A stretch of DNA of 64,000 nucleotides from Ornithoclostridium sp949298505 (GTDB lineage Bacteria > Bacillota > Clostridia > Christensenellales > UBA3700): contig CASFWW010000014.1 in the NCBI GenBank assembly GCA_949298505.1, forward strand, positions 49,633 through 113,632, in the 5' to 3' direction. This document shows, piece by piece, positions 1 to 9,575 of the stretch. Numbering within the stretch: the first letter of the stretch is position 1; each line of letters opens with the position of its first letter. A program made the position numbers and the translations under genes. A model generated the notes under the pieces. It did not search any database. It was not told the DNA's origin and saw only the letters and a list, made by a program, of their open reading frames with translations.

Positions 1-1
1 C

Positions 2-517
2 GTCGAAAGCGTCGGATTCAAAAAGTCAGACTTCGACCCGAGAGAAACTTATACATACGAAAAAGTATCGGACAGTCAATACTCTATGTACATTAAAGCC
101 ACCGGTTCTCCTATTGGATCCATTTATTACGACAGCGAAACCGATAGTATATCCGGTTCAAGCATTGGCTATGGCAATGGTGAAAAATACTATCGTCTTT
201 CGTCTTTCGAGCCGAGCGACATTCACGATGTTGCGAACGGTGCCATTTGGTACATAACCGACTACTACGGCTATTCTGATCTTCTCATTTTTGATTTCTA
301 TGGCAAGGTCGATTACTACCGCATACATCAAAATGTCGAAGAAGTCGGTTTTTACTATGATTTCACACCCAACGAAACGTATGAATACTCTTGCTATGCC
401 GACGGCATTTACGAGCTGTTTCTCGACGGAAAACATCTTTGCTATGTATTCTACGACGACAGAACAGATACCGTTATCAAGGGAAAAACTGAATACTCTC
501 GCCTTTCCCTTCCCTGA
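2..517 (+). CDS. C-terminal part of an unknown repeat protein (5' end outside window)
   Basis: The frame is open from base 2, so the gene starts left of the window; the first internal Met is at 86. About 171 residues are visible. Two homologous units about 111 residues apart can be read: one begins VESVGF at the window edge, the other VEEVGF at base 335, and both go on with a P-R/N-E-T-Y-x-Y block and a Y-D-x-x-T-D block. It is rich in Tyr, Asp and Ser, as in extracellular beta-rich proteins. I do not recognise the family. It runs convergent to the conjugation genes and ends in a clear terminator. Confidence 0.75.
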   Translation, partial: VESVGFKKSDFDPRETYTYEKVSDSQYSMYIKATGSPIGSIYYDSETDSISGSSIGYGNGEKYYRLSSFEPSDIHDVANGAIWYITDYYGYSDLLIFDFYGKVDYYRIHQNVEEVGFYYDFTPNETYEYSCYADGIYELFLDGKHLCYVFYDDRTDTVIKGKTEYSRLSLP

Positions 518-538
518 TACTTTTCTCTCAGAACCTCT

Positions 539-574
539 GCCTTCCTCTATTTCAGAGGAAGGCTTTTTGTTCTT
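539..574 (+). terminator. Rho-independent terminator of the left-edge gene
   Basis: A perfect 10-bp stem (539-548 with 554-563) with a 5-base loop is followed by a T-rich run. It lies just after the stop at 517, and the T run fits plus-strand transcription. Confidence 0.85.
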
Positions 575-594
575 ATGCGGTGGTTTAATTTTAA

Positions 595-927
595 TTACGC
601 GGTCGTATACCAACCGTACAGTCCGGCGATGACGATACCCGAAATTGCAGCAAGAACGAACAGTATAACTATACCTATCACAAGCTGTTTAAGAAGTTCT
701 TTCGCTTCTTTACGCTTATCTGCTGAATTTGCCATAACATATTTAATTCCTATGTAAACAACCCACAAGATTACGAGCATGGCAATAATTCCGAATACCC
801 ACGGAACTACAACGTCGACAAGTTGTTGTATTTTCTCTGCTGCCGAATCCATTGAGTCTTCGAGATCCGTGCCCGTGATTGCGCCAAGAATTGAAAACAT
901 CATTGAAGAAAGCAAATAAACATTCAT
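595..927 (-). CDS. Pilin-like small membrane protein (VirB2/TrbC-type)
   Basis: A 110-residue protein with two long hydrophobic helices (about residues 40-63 and 80-103) separated by a charged loop with ADKRKEA. This layout is that of T4SS pilin-like proteins encoded in Gram-positive conjugative elements. The start at 927 is chosen because AAGGAGG lies 11 bases upstream; the longer reading would use a GTG inside that site. It follows the giant surface protein by 16 bp and ends the conjugation series. Inferred role: pilus or channel subunit. Family call is by hydropathy and loop pattern only. Confidence 0.65.
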   Translation of the reverse strand: MNVYLLSSMMFSILGAITGTDLEDSMDSAAEKIQQLVDVVVPWVFGIIAMLVILWVVYIGIKYVMANSADKRKEAKELLKQLVIGIVILFVLAAISGIVIAGLYGWYTTA

Positions 928-943
928 CTCTCTGTGCACCTCC

Positions 944-3900
944 TTATGCTTTTACTTTTCTTTTCACAATGATCAGAATTATCATCGCGATCGCCGCCAC
1001 CGCCGCAACGACAATGATGATAATAGACACTGTTGAAAATCTGTATTTTATCTCAAACGTATACTCAGATTGATTTCCGAGTCCGTCTGAAATGACGAGT
1101 TTATACTGACCTTTCTCTGAAAGATCCTGACCGAGTTTATAATCAACCGCGACGCCGTCCTTATAAAGAACAAACGCGACATCTTCTTTTGAAGCGTTAT
1201 CGATCGTAACGCTGCCGTCTTCGTTCTGTATTATGTCAACGGTCGGAGCGACGTTGTCTACGGTCAATTTTAACGTATACGCTTCATTATTAGAGTTAGA
1301 CATCGTCAACACATAATCGCCACTCTGATAAAGCGTTAAAATGCCGTCCACGACCTCAAATTCGACGTCGACGTCGTTCAACATTACACTTACGACATCG
1401 CTGTCGCTGAAATCGTATGTAAATATCTGATACAGCGGAGCAATGATTGTAAAAGACAGCTCGAAGACGTTCCCGTATACGTCCTTTGCTTCTACTTTAT
1501 ACGTCCCGACGTCGGAGATCTTCAAGACCGGATCCTCGACAAGCTCCCCGTCTTTTGTAATTTCAAGTTCGACTTCCTCGTTAAATGTTAATGTTACTAC
1601 TTCCGTTGTTATCTGCCCGTCCAGGACGCTGGACGTGGTGTCAACGCTTTTATCTATATTGAATGATATAAACGTTGAATTACCGGTCAGATCGCTCAAA
1701 AGGAAGTAATATGCTCCTTCATCAGAATAGGTCGCTTTGTTCGCAGCCTCACTTATCACGTTTTTGTATTTATCAACTCTGTAGGACGTCGCAACGTCGC
1801 TTTCGTCCCAGGAGAGCCTGACGTCAGAAGATCCTGTGCCGCCGTTCTCAACGCCGGCAAGTTCGAATGTCGGCGCGATCGTGTCGATAACAATGTCAAT
1901 TTCAACGACGTTATCATAGTAATCGACGATTTTTATATGATAATGACCGTCGTAAGTTATAGCAGCACCGGGCAAAACGGCTATATCGTTATCAGACGTG
2001 CAATCAAAGCTCTTGTAAAGCTCTGAAACAGAAACAGTAACGGGCTTAGACGTACAATAAATACCGTTCACTTCTTTGTAAGTTCCGCTGATCGAGAAGC
2101 TGACCTTTGTGTCCAAAAGGACTGTAAAAGACAATGTATTGCCTGCATAGTCTTTTATCGTAAAGTAATATGTACCGTCGCCGGTCAGATAAGTTCCCTT
2201 TTTGTAAACGGTTTCAAACATTCCGACTTTGCTGTATTTAACGGTAACGTCGGTTTCGTCCCAGGTCAGACAGAAGCTCTTATTTGTGCTACCGTCTGCG
2301 TCAATGCTTTTACCGTCGGCATTAACAATATAGAAATCAGCTAGTATGCAGTCTATTCTGAACGTATATTCGATAAACAAAGTATCGTTTTCGGTGTTGT
2401 ACAAAAACAGTTTATAGTCATAACACGTTGTTTCATTGGCGACGAAGACTGCGGTATATTTAGCCGTAGACGCAGAATATTCGACAGTATAACGGTCTGT
2501 CGGATATTCAAGCCACTCACCTTCTTCGAAAACGTAAGCTATCAATGAATATGCGTCTGAGTAAACAAAGCTGACGTCCTGATTCGTGACGCCGCCGTCG
2601 GAGACGTTCTTTAATGTTCCTGTCGGCAACCCTTTCAAAAAGAAGACGGGCCCGAGCTCAACAACACGGCCGAAAAGGTCAGTAATCCTTGCAGCGAATT
2701 TTCCGCCTTCGGTAAACACATAGCTCGTCGTCGACGGCGTAATAGGCGTGTTGTTCGAGTCTACGTCCTGCTTGACATACGTCCCGTCTGCTAAGATCTT
2801 AAAGATCTCGATATTGGTAAAACTGTTATAGTTTTCGCTCGTCTTAAAAGTGAATGTAACGCTTTTTAATGAACTGAGACTCGAATACGTCCACGACGGA
2901 GACGTTCCTGCAATATAAACCGTAAACGACAGCGTATTGCCCGAACGGTCATAAACGCTTATCGTCCACGCTCCTGACGTGAAGGTCTCAGCGTTAATCG
3001 TAGGCAGTTCGTCTCCCTGCAAATACGTTTGACTGAAAGATCCGCACGATATTGTCAGGACATAGAACTCGTCTATATTGTCGAAAACGTTATTAAGATC
3101 AAGCGACATGTAGTACATAGTCGTTCCGAACTCATTGACGTAAGTCTGATTAACCGTCAGGATCTTCGACGTTCCGTCTCCAAACTCAACATTCACAGAC
3201 ACAGTGGGTGCTTCCACATCGATATACACAAGATAAGTCTGAACATTGCCGCATAGATCGAACTCTTCAACAAGGTAATAGCCTTGATTGAGGATCTCCG
3301 CGCCTATTCCTACGCCGACAGATAAACCGTAATCAAATTCATAAATTACTTTGTCTACTATCGCAACGTCGTTTGCTATATAGGTGTAACGGATCTTACC
3401 CGTAAAAGTTCCGTAATCGAGCTTAACGGGATTATATATGTAATCTAAATCTATCAGATAGACGTTATATTCTGAATACTCGCTTAAATACGACGGGAGA
3501 ATTACATTCTGTTCGGTAAAAGCTGTTTCGTCAGCTTGTCCGCTTTCGCTCATTATCGTATTGTAAGACGTTGTATTTGCCGCATTTACGACCGTTCTAT
3601 CAGCATTAACGTAAGCGGAAGCATACGACTGAACGACTGTCATCAGCGTATCGTAATCGTCATAGATCTGTGCGACGCTTTCTTTCGACGCTGACACGTA
3701 CAGCCACCCTTCCGACGTCACTGAGACTCTGTACTCATATTCTTTCGAAATCGCCCAGGACAAAGCGGCGTCATACGTTCTGAAGCTGTATTTCCCGGCG
3801 ATGTTCTCTTTACCCGATGTCGCAAACACCTTTGAAGGCAGCGTTACGACGTAAAACGAGTTGACTTTATACCCGTTTTTAATTGAATATTCGTTGCCGA

Positions 3901-6900
3901 AATCATCAATAACACTTATCAAAACAGTATATATCTGACTTTCATTACTTGCCTGATCGACAGCATAGACGTAATAAGTCCCGTTGCCTTCAATAACACC
4001 GTCGAAAGCAACATACTGTTTGCCGTCCAAACTGATCATCAAGTCAATATCAGATATGTCGTTTACCGATACAGCAACGCTTCTGTTTGAATAAACGTTA
4101 CCTTCATTTTTTGTTGTGTATCCGTCAAAAATCAGTTCAGGCGTAGAGTTGTCCAGATATAGACTTATCGAAGTCTTATTCCCTGCGTAATCTTCGGCAA
4201 TAATGATCAAAGCCCCGTCTTGCCAGGTCGCAACGTCGACGCTGGTCGTATTGCTAGTCAAAACACTGTCTCGTATTCTGACTTCGTAAAAATACGAGTC
4301 TTTAACCGATATACTGATTTTCGACTTCTTTCCGGAAACGATCTCTCCTTCACCCAAAGTAATGCCGTTCCAGTTCGCTGTTATGATCGGCGACTTTGTA
4401 TCGTAATAAAAAGACAAAGACATTACGTTTCCTGCCGCGTCGGAGATAAGTAGCTTATTTAGTCCTTCATTAAAACACGAAGGATCTAATTCGTATTCAA
4501 TCGCTTCCGTAAGTTCGAAGACATTGCCGTTGATAGAAATCGAAAACAGGTTAGCGTCTGAAGCGTTCAGCTTCATCAAATGATTTGCTCCGATGATCGG
4601 AGTTTCATCATACAGTCTGTCATAGCCTTCAAGCTCTGCGACAGGCTCAACCGTATCTATTGTAAAAGTCTTGATCGTTACGTTGCCTGCAACGTCCTCT
4701 ACCTCTATTTTATAATAAGCGTCTCCGTCAGAATAAAGCTCTTTCGAACTACTTGCTACACGTGCCGTTGCAAGCGTCATAATGAAGTTTCCCAGGTCAT
4801 TACTCGAAAAATACAAATAAACACTACCTTCGTATGAAAACTTATAATATTCGACGCCGTCAACTGCTAAATCAATTTGACTATCCGGTATAATACAGCC
4901 CGTTGCAGCCGCAGACGTATAATCGCTATATGCTTCATAATTATTTATGTAGCTGAATATCGCGTTCCCGGCTGCGGTCTTTGTGGCATAATATATCCTT
5001 TCAGTTTCAGGTAAATTCGCGTCGTAATAAACCGTCGTATTCGTAAAGACGCTCTGATTTATCAGATCTGTTATAAGTAGCTTCCATTCGTCATTCTCAA
5101 ACTTAAACAGCTTCGAAGATGTAATCTGATTTGTATCGGATATATCGAAATATACTCCTGAATTTGAAAAACCGTTTGTAACGATAGACGTTCCCGTTGC
5201 ATTTCTGATGCCGACGGTCGGCAGCGTAACGTCGTAATTGATCGTATAAGTAGCGCTTCTGTTCCCGGCATTGTCCAAGGCGTAAAACGAATACGTCCCT
5301 TCACCGGCGTTTCCGATCGTGAACGTAGACATAGTCTGAGACGAGTAAGAGCTTGCACCCGGCGTCTTATAATACAGCATAGCAAAGCCGCTTGCGCTAT
5401 CCGACGCGGTTATGCTGACCTTTTGATTGGTATATCCGCCGCTTGCAACGCTCGAAGACAACGTCGGCAGCGTAACGTCGTAATTGATCGTATAAGTAGC
5501 GCTTCTGTTCCCGGCATTGTCCAAGGCGTAAAACGAATACGTCCCTTCACCGGCATTTCCGATCGTGAACGTAGCCGTCGTCTGAGACGAGTAAGAGTTT
5601 GCCCCCGGCGTCTTATAATACAGCGTAGCAAAACCGCTTGCGCTATCCGACGCGGTTATGTTGACCTTTTGATTGGTATATCCGCCGTTTGCAACGCTCG
5701 AAGACAACGTCGGCAGCGTAACGTCGTAATTGATCGTATACGTTGCGCTTTGGTTCCCGACCTTATCAACGGCGTAGAACGAATACGTTCCCTCTCCGGC
5801 GTTTCCGATCGTGAACGTAGCCGTCGTCTGAGACGAGTAAGAACCCGAACCAGGCGTCTTAAAATAAAGCGTAGCAAAGCCTCTTCCGCTATCCGACGCG
5901 GTTATACTGACCTTTTGATTGGTATATCCGCCACTTGCGACGCTCGAAGACAGCGACGGAGCTTTCGAGTCGTAATAGATTGTGTAATAAGCGCTTCTGT
6001 TACCGGCTTTATCAACGACATAAAACACATACCCGCCGTCACCGGCGTTTCCGATCGTATACGTAGCCGTCGTCTGAAACGAGTAATTACCCATGCCAGG
6101 CGTTTTATAGTACAGCTTATCAAAACCGCTTCCGCTATCAGAAGAGTTTATAATTATTTTTTTATTAGTATAACTGCCTGACGTTACGCTTGACGAAATC
6201 GTAGGAGCTGCCGAGTCGTAATACACTGAAAACGTTGCGCTATGATTGCCGGCTTTATCGACAGCATAAAAAGAATAATTACCTTCTCCTTTATTGCCTA
6301 CAACAAAATCGTTAATTGCTGTCGACGAGTATGAACTTTCTCCCGGCGTTTTATAGTACAGCTTATCAAAACCGCTTCCGTTATCAGAAGATTGGATCAT
6401 GATACGATAATTGATGTAACTGCCGGAACTTACGGAAGGCGATGACGTTATCGTAGGAATTGTCTCGTCATAAAAGATCGTATACGTTGCGCTTTGGTTC
6501 CCGACCTTATCAACGGCGTAAAACGAATACGTTCCCTCACCGGCGTTTCCGATCGTGAACGTAGCCGTCGTCTGAGACGAGTAAGAACCCGAGCCAGGCG
6601 TTTTATAGTACAACTTATCAAAACCGCTTACGTTATCCGTCGCCTTAATGCTAACTTTCCGATTAGTATACCCACCTGAGGCGATACTAGATGACAACGT
6701 CGGAGCTGTTTGATCTGCCGTAAATTTAGCCGACTGTCCTGCAACTAAATACGAGTTTGAGTGATCGATTGTACCACACCATTGATATATTACCTGATAC
6801 CATATATACTTGTATGTCGAATTAAATTTTATCGTCGCACTGCTCGCTCCGCCGCGAGTAATTGTTTTATCGCTTGTTATCACAGTTCCTTTCAGATTTT

Positions 6901-7345
6901 TCGAAGACTGATCTGCGTAATTAGATAAACCTATATAATCATTAGAATTATCAGATCCCCATACCATTATCAATGCTTTTTCATCTGACGAACTTGCAGA
7001 AACCTTATAATCGGAACTGTAATAATAATCGCCATTATTTGAACTTGAGATCGCCGACGTACTGCTACACTTTATCGTCAATTCATACGAACTTACCCCA
7101 CTTTGAGTAATTGTTCCTGAAAAATAATTTTGAACATTATTATAGCCTTCTGCGCTATAATCGTTGCAAAAAACAAAATAACTATTCGTATTTTTCCCGG
7201 TATGAGTGGTTTCTATATTTAACGTTGACGTCATTTCTGCCACGGTGGTTTCTTGCGGCAAATACATCAGTGTTGCCGCAAAAATCATCAGCAAAAATGC
7301 ACACAAAAGAAATACGCTCGTTTTAATTACTCTCTTATTTTCCAT
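944..7345 (-). CDS. Giant membrane-anchored surface protein with Ig-like repeats
   Basis: A 2133-residue protein. It begins with a positively charged segment and a hydrophobic signal (about residues 5-27) and ends with one membrane helix and a short Lys/Arg tail; there is no LPXTG motif. Between them are many beta-sandwich-like units ending in D-x-A-G-N and Y-D/I-D-T patterns. Six consecutive units of 82 residues near the N-terminal side are very alike and share the blocks GFxxLYYKTPG, TIGNAGEG and YSFYA-D--GN. The start at 7345 has AAGGAGAG upstream and overlaps the coupling-protein stop by 11 bp. In context it may act as an adhesin in mating contact; that is inference. Confidence 0.85.
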   Translation of the reverse strand: MENKRVIKTSVFLLCAFLLMIFAATLMYLPQETTVAEMTSTLNIETTHTGKNTNSYFVFCNDYSAEGYNNVQNYFSGTITQSGVSSYELTIKCSSTSAISSSNNGDYYYSSDYKVSASSSDEKALIMVWGSDNSNDYIGLSNYADQSSKNLKGTVITSDKTITRGGASSATIKFNSTYKYIWYQVIYQWCGTIDHSNSYLVAGQSAKFTADQTAPTLSSSIASGGYTNRKVSIKATDNVSGFDKLYYKTPGSGSYSSQTTATFTIGNAGEGTYSFYAVDKVGNQSATYTIFYDETIPTITSSPSVSSGSYINYRIMIQSSDNGSGFDKLYYKTPGESSYSSTAINDFVVGNKGEGNYSFYAVDKAGNHSATFSVYYDSAAPTISSSVTSGSYTNKKIIINSSDSGSGFDKLYYKTPGMGNYSFQTTATYTIGNAGDGGYVFYVVDKAGNRSAYYTIYYDSKAPSLSSSVASGGYTNQKVSITASDSGRGFATLYFKTPGSGSYSSQTTATFTIGNAGEGTYSFYAVDKVGNQSATYTINYDVTLPTLSSSVANGGYTNQKVNITASDSASGFATLYYKTPGANSYSSQTTATFTIGNAGEGTYSFYALDNAGNRSATYTINYDVTLPTLSSSVASGGYTNQKVSITASDSASGFAMLYYKTPGASSYSSQTMSTFTIGNAGEGTYSFYALDNAGNRSATYTINYDVTLPTVGIRNATGTSIVTNGFSNSGVYFDISDTNQITSSKLFKFENDEWKLLITDLINQSVFTNTTVYYDANLPETERIYYATKTAAGNAIFSYINNYEAYSDYTSAAATGCIIPDSQIDLAVDGVEYYKFSYEGSVYLYFSSNDLGNFIMTLATARVASSSKELYSDGDAYYKIEVEDVAGNVTIKTFTIDTVEPVAELEGYDRLYDETPIIGANHLMKLNASDANLFSISINGNVFELTEAIEYELDPSCFNEGLNKLLISDAAGNVMSLSFYYDTKSPIITANWNGITLGEGEIVSGKKSKISISVKDSYFYEVRIRDSVLTSNTTSVDVATWQDGALIIIAEDYAGNKTSISLYLDNSTPELIFDGYTTKNEGNVYSNRSVAVSVNDISDIDLMISLDGKQYVAFDGVIEGNGTYYVYAVDQASNESQIYTVLISVIDDFGNEYSIKNGYKVNSFYVVTLPSKVFATSGKENIAGKYSFRTYDAALSWAISKEYEYRVSVTSEGWLYVSASKESVAQIYDDYDTLMTVVQSYASAYVNADRTVVNAANTTSYNTIMSESGQADETAFTEQNVILPSYLSEYSEYNVYLIDLDYIYNPVKLDYGTFTGKIRYTYIANDVAIVDKVIYEFDYGLSVGVGIGAEILNQGYYLVEEFDLCGNVQTYLVYIDVEAPTVSVNVEFGDGTSKILTVNQTYVNEFGTTMYYMSLDLNNVFDNIDEFYVLTISCGSFSQTYLQGDELPTINAETFTSGAWTISVYDRSGNTLSFTVYIAGTSPSWTYSSLSSLKSVTFTFKTSENYNSFTNIEIFKILADGTYVKQDVDSNNTPITPSTTSYVFTEGGKFAARITDLFGRVVELGPVFFLKGLPTGTLKNVSDGGVTNQDVSFVYSDAYSLIAYVFEEGEWLEYPTDRYTVEYSASTAKYTAVFVANETTCYDYKLFLYNTENDTLFIEYTFRIDCILADFYIVNADGKSIDADGSTNKSFCLTWDETDVTVKYSKVGMFETVYKKGTYLTGDGTYYFTIKDYAGNTLSFTVLLDTKVSFSISGTYKEVNGIYCTSKPVTVSVSELYKSFDCTSDNDIAVLPGAAITYDGHYHIKIVDYYDNVVEIDIVIDTIAPTFELAGVENGGTGSSDVRLSWDESDVATSYRVDKYKNVISEAANKATYSDEGAYYFLLSDLTGNSTFISFNIDKSVDTTSSVLDGQITTEVVTLTFNEEVELEITKDGELVEDPVLKISDVGTYKVEAKDVYGNVFELSFTIIAPLYQIFTYDFSDSDVVSVMLNDVDVEFEVVDGILTLYQSGDYVLTMSNSNNEAYTLKLTVDNVAPTVDIIQNEDGSVTIDNASKEDVAFVLYKDGVAVDYKLGQDLSEKGQYKLVISDGLGNQSEYTFEIKYRFSTVSIIIIVVAAVAAIAMIILIIVKRKVKA
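5210..6700 (-). repeat. Six tandem 246-bp repeats inside the giant surface gene
   Basis: The same DNA recurs with a 246-bp period; for example one identical 10-mer sits at 5221 and 5467. The units at 5210-5950 are nearly identical at DNA level, while those at 5950-6450 have diverged. Each unit codes one 82-residue Ig-like domain. Recombination between copies could change the domain number. Confidence 0.9.
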
Positions 7346-9575
7346 TTGTCCTCTCTCCTTCTGAAAAACTTTGTTCAATTTGTGCAACTAATTCATTAAG
7401 CTGCTTTTCCGCCGCAGCGATCTGCTTTTCCACTTTAATGAAATTAGATTTGATTGCCACAGTAGCCGCTTCTTCTTTAAGCTGTTCTAGAAGTCTTTTT
7501 ATAGATGAAACTTTAAGATCCGCTGCATACGTTTTCAAGATGTTATAATCCGATTGCGTAATGAATTTTTCGAGTTGCGACACTAGATCCGTTAAACGTG
7601 TTTTTACATCTTCAAGAGCTTCTCTATATGTTTTAACATCTTCTCTCGCTTCTGTATGACCGCCGTTCTCGTTATCTTCACCGCTTTCAATTTCGGGGAT
7701 CACAACGATTTTAGCAATATCAAAAACGATCTTTTCTTTATCCATAATGCGAGGCTCGACTTCCAACGTTGTTTCTTTGTGCCCGAAGATCTTCTTTGAC
7801 TCAAAATAAGGCGTGATAAAACTGCGCACCGGATATTGACCGAAACGGGCCAGGATAAGATTTCCGTAATTACCCTTCTGATTGATACGTTTGAGGTCTC
7901 CCGGATTTATCAGAGGTATCTCCGTCGCGCCGGTTGAAGCATTGGCTGACTCTGAGGTGTTGCCTGAGCTCGACAGAGACACTTTTTGAACAGTGCGCTT
8001 GCCGCAGAGCGTCGAAAATTCTTTGACTGTCGACTCTTCGTCCGTACCTATGTAAACTTTATTTATACACTGACCTTTAACGATGTCCGCGACGTCGTTC
8101 CCGTATTTTTCATTAAGCTGCTTGTACGACTGTACGACAAGCATGAGGAAGATCTTACGCGAACGTGATACCGTTATAAGAGTTTGAAGATTATATATCT
8201 TCGGCAAGTTCCCGAACTCGTCGAGTATGAAATAGACGTTGCGCTTTAATTGTGCCGCGTCGAAAACGTGATCACGTTCGTTTTGCTCCGCTTTTGAGAC
8301 AAACTCTTTGTATGCTTGCATGGTGAACAACGTTACCAATTTATGACGTGTTTCTCTGTGATCCGGTACTTTGATAAATAACGCCGTCGGCTTTTCATCA
8401 AAATCCCGGAGATCTATTTCGTTATCCGACGTCAGACTGCAAATGCCGTTATCAGACAGCCACGCAATATATTCAGCGACGTCTGAAAGATACGAAGCTA
8501 ATGTGTTGTCTTGCGTCAGCAATACGCTTTTTGCGTGCCCGGGCACCTGAGAAAAAGGATCTCTTGAATTTATGAGATATTCCGTCAGCTCGTCAACGTC
8601 TGCGTTACAGTATCTCTGTAAATTGTAGTAGATATTGTATAAGCAGAATTGCTCTTCATTCATTTTCCCGGAGATGACGTCTTCTGAAAAAGCTAATACC
8701 AATGCAAGGATAAGACCGCGCGCACCTTTCTCCCAATTCGGTTGAGTTTTATTCTCAATCGGGCAAATAGCCCACACAAGATCTTTGCTGTACTCGTAGA
8801 TCTCGTCGCGCAAAATGCTCTCTCTCGTTTTTGCCGCGTTCAGCGATAAATACGTCTTGCTTTGCGTTACGTATTTACCGTCAATGACCTGTATGTCGTG
8901 GATCTCTTTTATCTCGCGTATTCGGTTCAAAATAGACTCACAAGGGTTCCACCTTACCGAAGAATAAGGCTCTGCTATATTCAAAAGAAGAACGTTGTAG
9001 CCTTGATTTTCGAGCGTCTTCGCATGAGCTAAATATAGCTCCCCTTTTACGTCCGCAATGATCATCGAAGGCTTTGTTTTCGTCCTGGCGAGTATCTCAA
9101 TGTTTGGCTTGATGAACGCTTCCGACTTACCTGAACCGGTAGTTCCGACGGTCAGCGTATGAGAAGGCTGAGTCATTACAATGTCAATGTCTCTGCCTTT
9201 GACCCGGGCGCCGACTACCACACCGTCTTCAACGTTCTTCAATTCTGAAAATTTACTACAAGTAAATTCTTCATTCTTGCGCAATTCGCTTTTTGATTGA
9301 AAATGAGAGTCTTCGAGATCTGCATTTTCTCTCATCACGTCTTTCTTGACGTTCAGTGAATAATTCAGTAGGATCGCAATAAATACGACGCCCGATATTA
9401 TCGCAAAGATCGCCCAGGTCAAAAGACTCTTATATCCTTCAATAAAAGCACTAAAAGATAAGCCGTTTCCTTTGAACAGACACCCAAAAAAGCCGGCGAT
9501 TACCACGATCGCTATTTCCGCGATTACCCACAATATCAAAAACTGTTTTATTTTCGAACCCTTCTTACTTTGCAT
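7335..9575 (-). CDS. VirD4/TraG-type conjugative coupling ATPase
   Basis: 746 residues. Two hydrophobic helices lie near the N-terminus (about 10-32 and 50-70), followed by the ATPase domain with Walker A GTTGSGKS near residue 147, the block MIIADVKGEL, and Walker B FILDEFGNLP near residue 446. A coiled, charged C-terminal tail follows (about 640-746). Members of this family sit at the inner membrane, bind the relaxase-DNA complex and pass it to the type IV channel. The gene overlaps the relaxase stop by 11 bp and the next gene by 11 bp, which suggests translational coupling. Start supported by AGGAGAG upstream. Confidence 0.93.
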   Translation of the reverse strand: MQSKKGSKIKQFLILWVIAEIAIVVIAGFFGCLFKGNGLSFSAFIEGYKSLLTWAIFAIISGVVFIAILLNYSLNVKKDVMRENADLEDSHFQSKSELRKNEEFTCSKFSELKNVEDGVVVGARVKGRDIDIVMTQPSHTLTVGTTGSGKSEAFIKPNIEILARTKTKPSMIIADVKGELYLAHAKTLENQGYNVLLLNIAEPYSSVRWNPCESILNRIREIKEIHDIQVIDGKYVTQSKTYLSLNAAKTRESILRDEIYEYSKDLVWAICPIENKTQPNWEKGARGLILALVLAFSEDVISGKMNEEQFCLYNIYYNLQRYCNADVDELTEYLINSRDPFSQVPGHAKSVLLTQDNTLASYLSDVAEYIAWLSDNGICSLTSDNEIDLRDFDEKPTALFIKVPDHRETRHKLVTLFTMQAYKEFVSKAEQNERDHVFDAAQLKRNVYFILDEFGNLPKIYNLQTLITVSRSRKIFLMLVVQSYKQLNEKYGNDVADIVKGQCINKVYIGTDEESTVKEFSTLCGKRTVQKVSLSSSGNTSESANASTGATEIPLINPGDLKRINQKGNYGNLILARFGQYPVRSFITPYFESKKIFGHKETTLEVEPRIMDKEKIVFDIAKIVVIPEIESGEDNENGGHTEAREDVKTYREALEDVKTRLTDLVSQLEKFITQSDYNILKTYAADLKVSSIKRLLEQLKEEAATVAIKSNFIKVEKQIAAAEKQLNELVAQIEQSFSEGERTNGK

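Noticed and set aside
5423..6181. A 252-residue Arg-rich plus-strand reading frame
   Set aside because: It is the mirror of the 246-bp repeats of the giant surface gene; its repeated Arg pattern follows from that, and it has no ribosome site.
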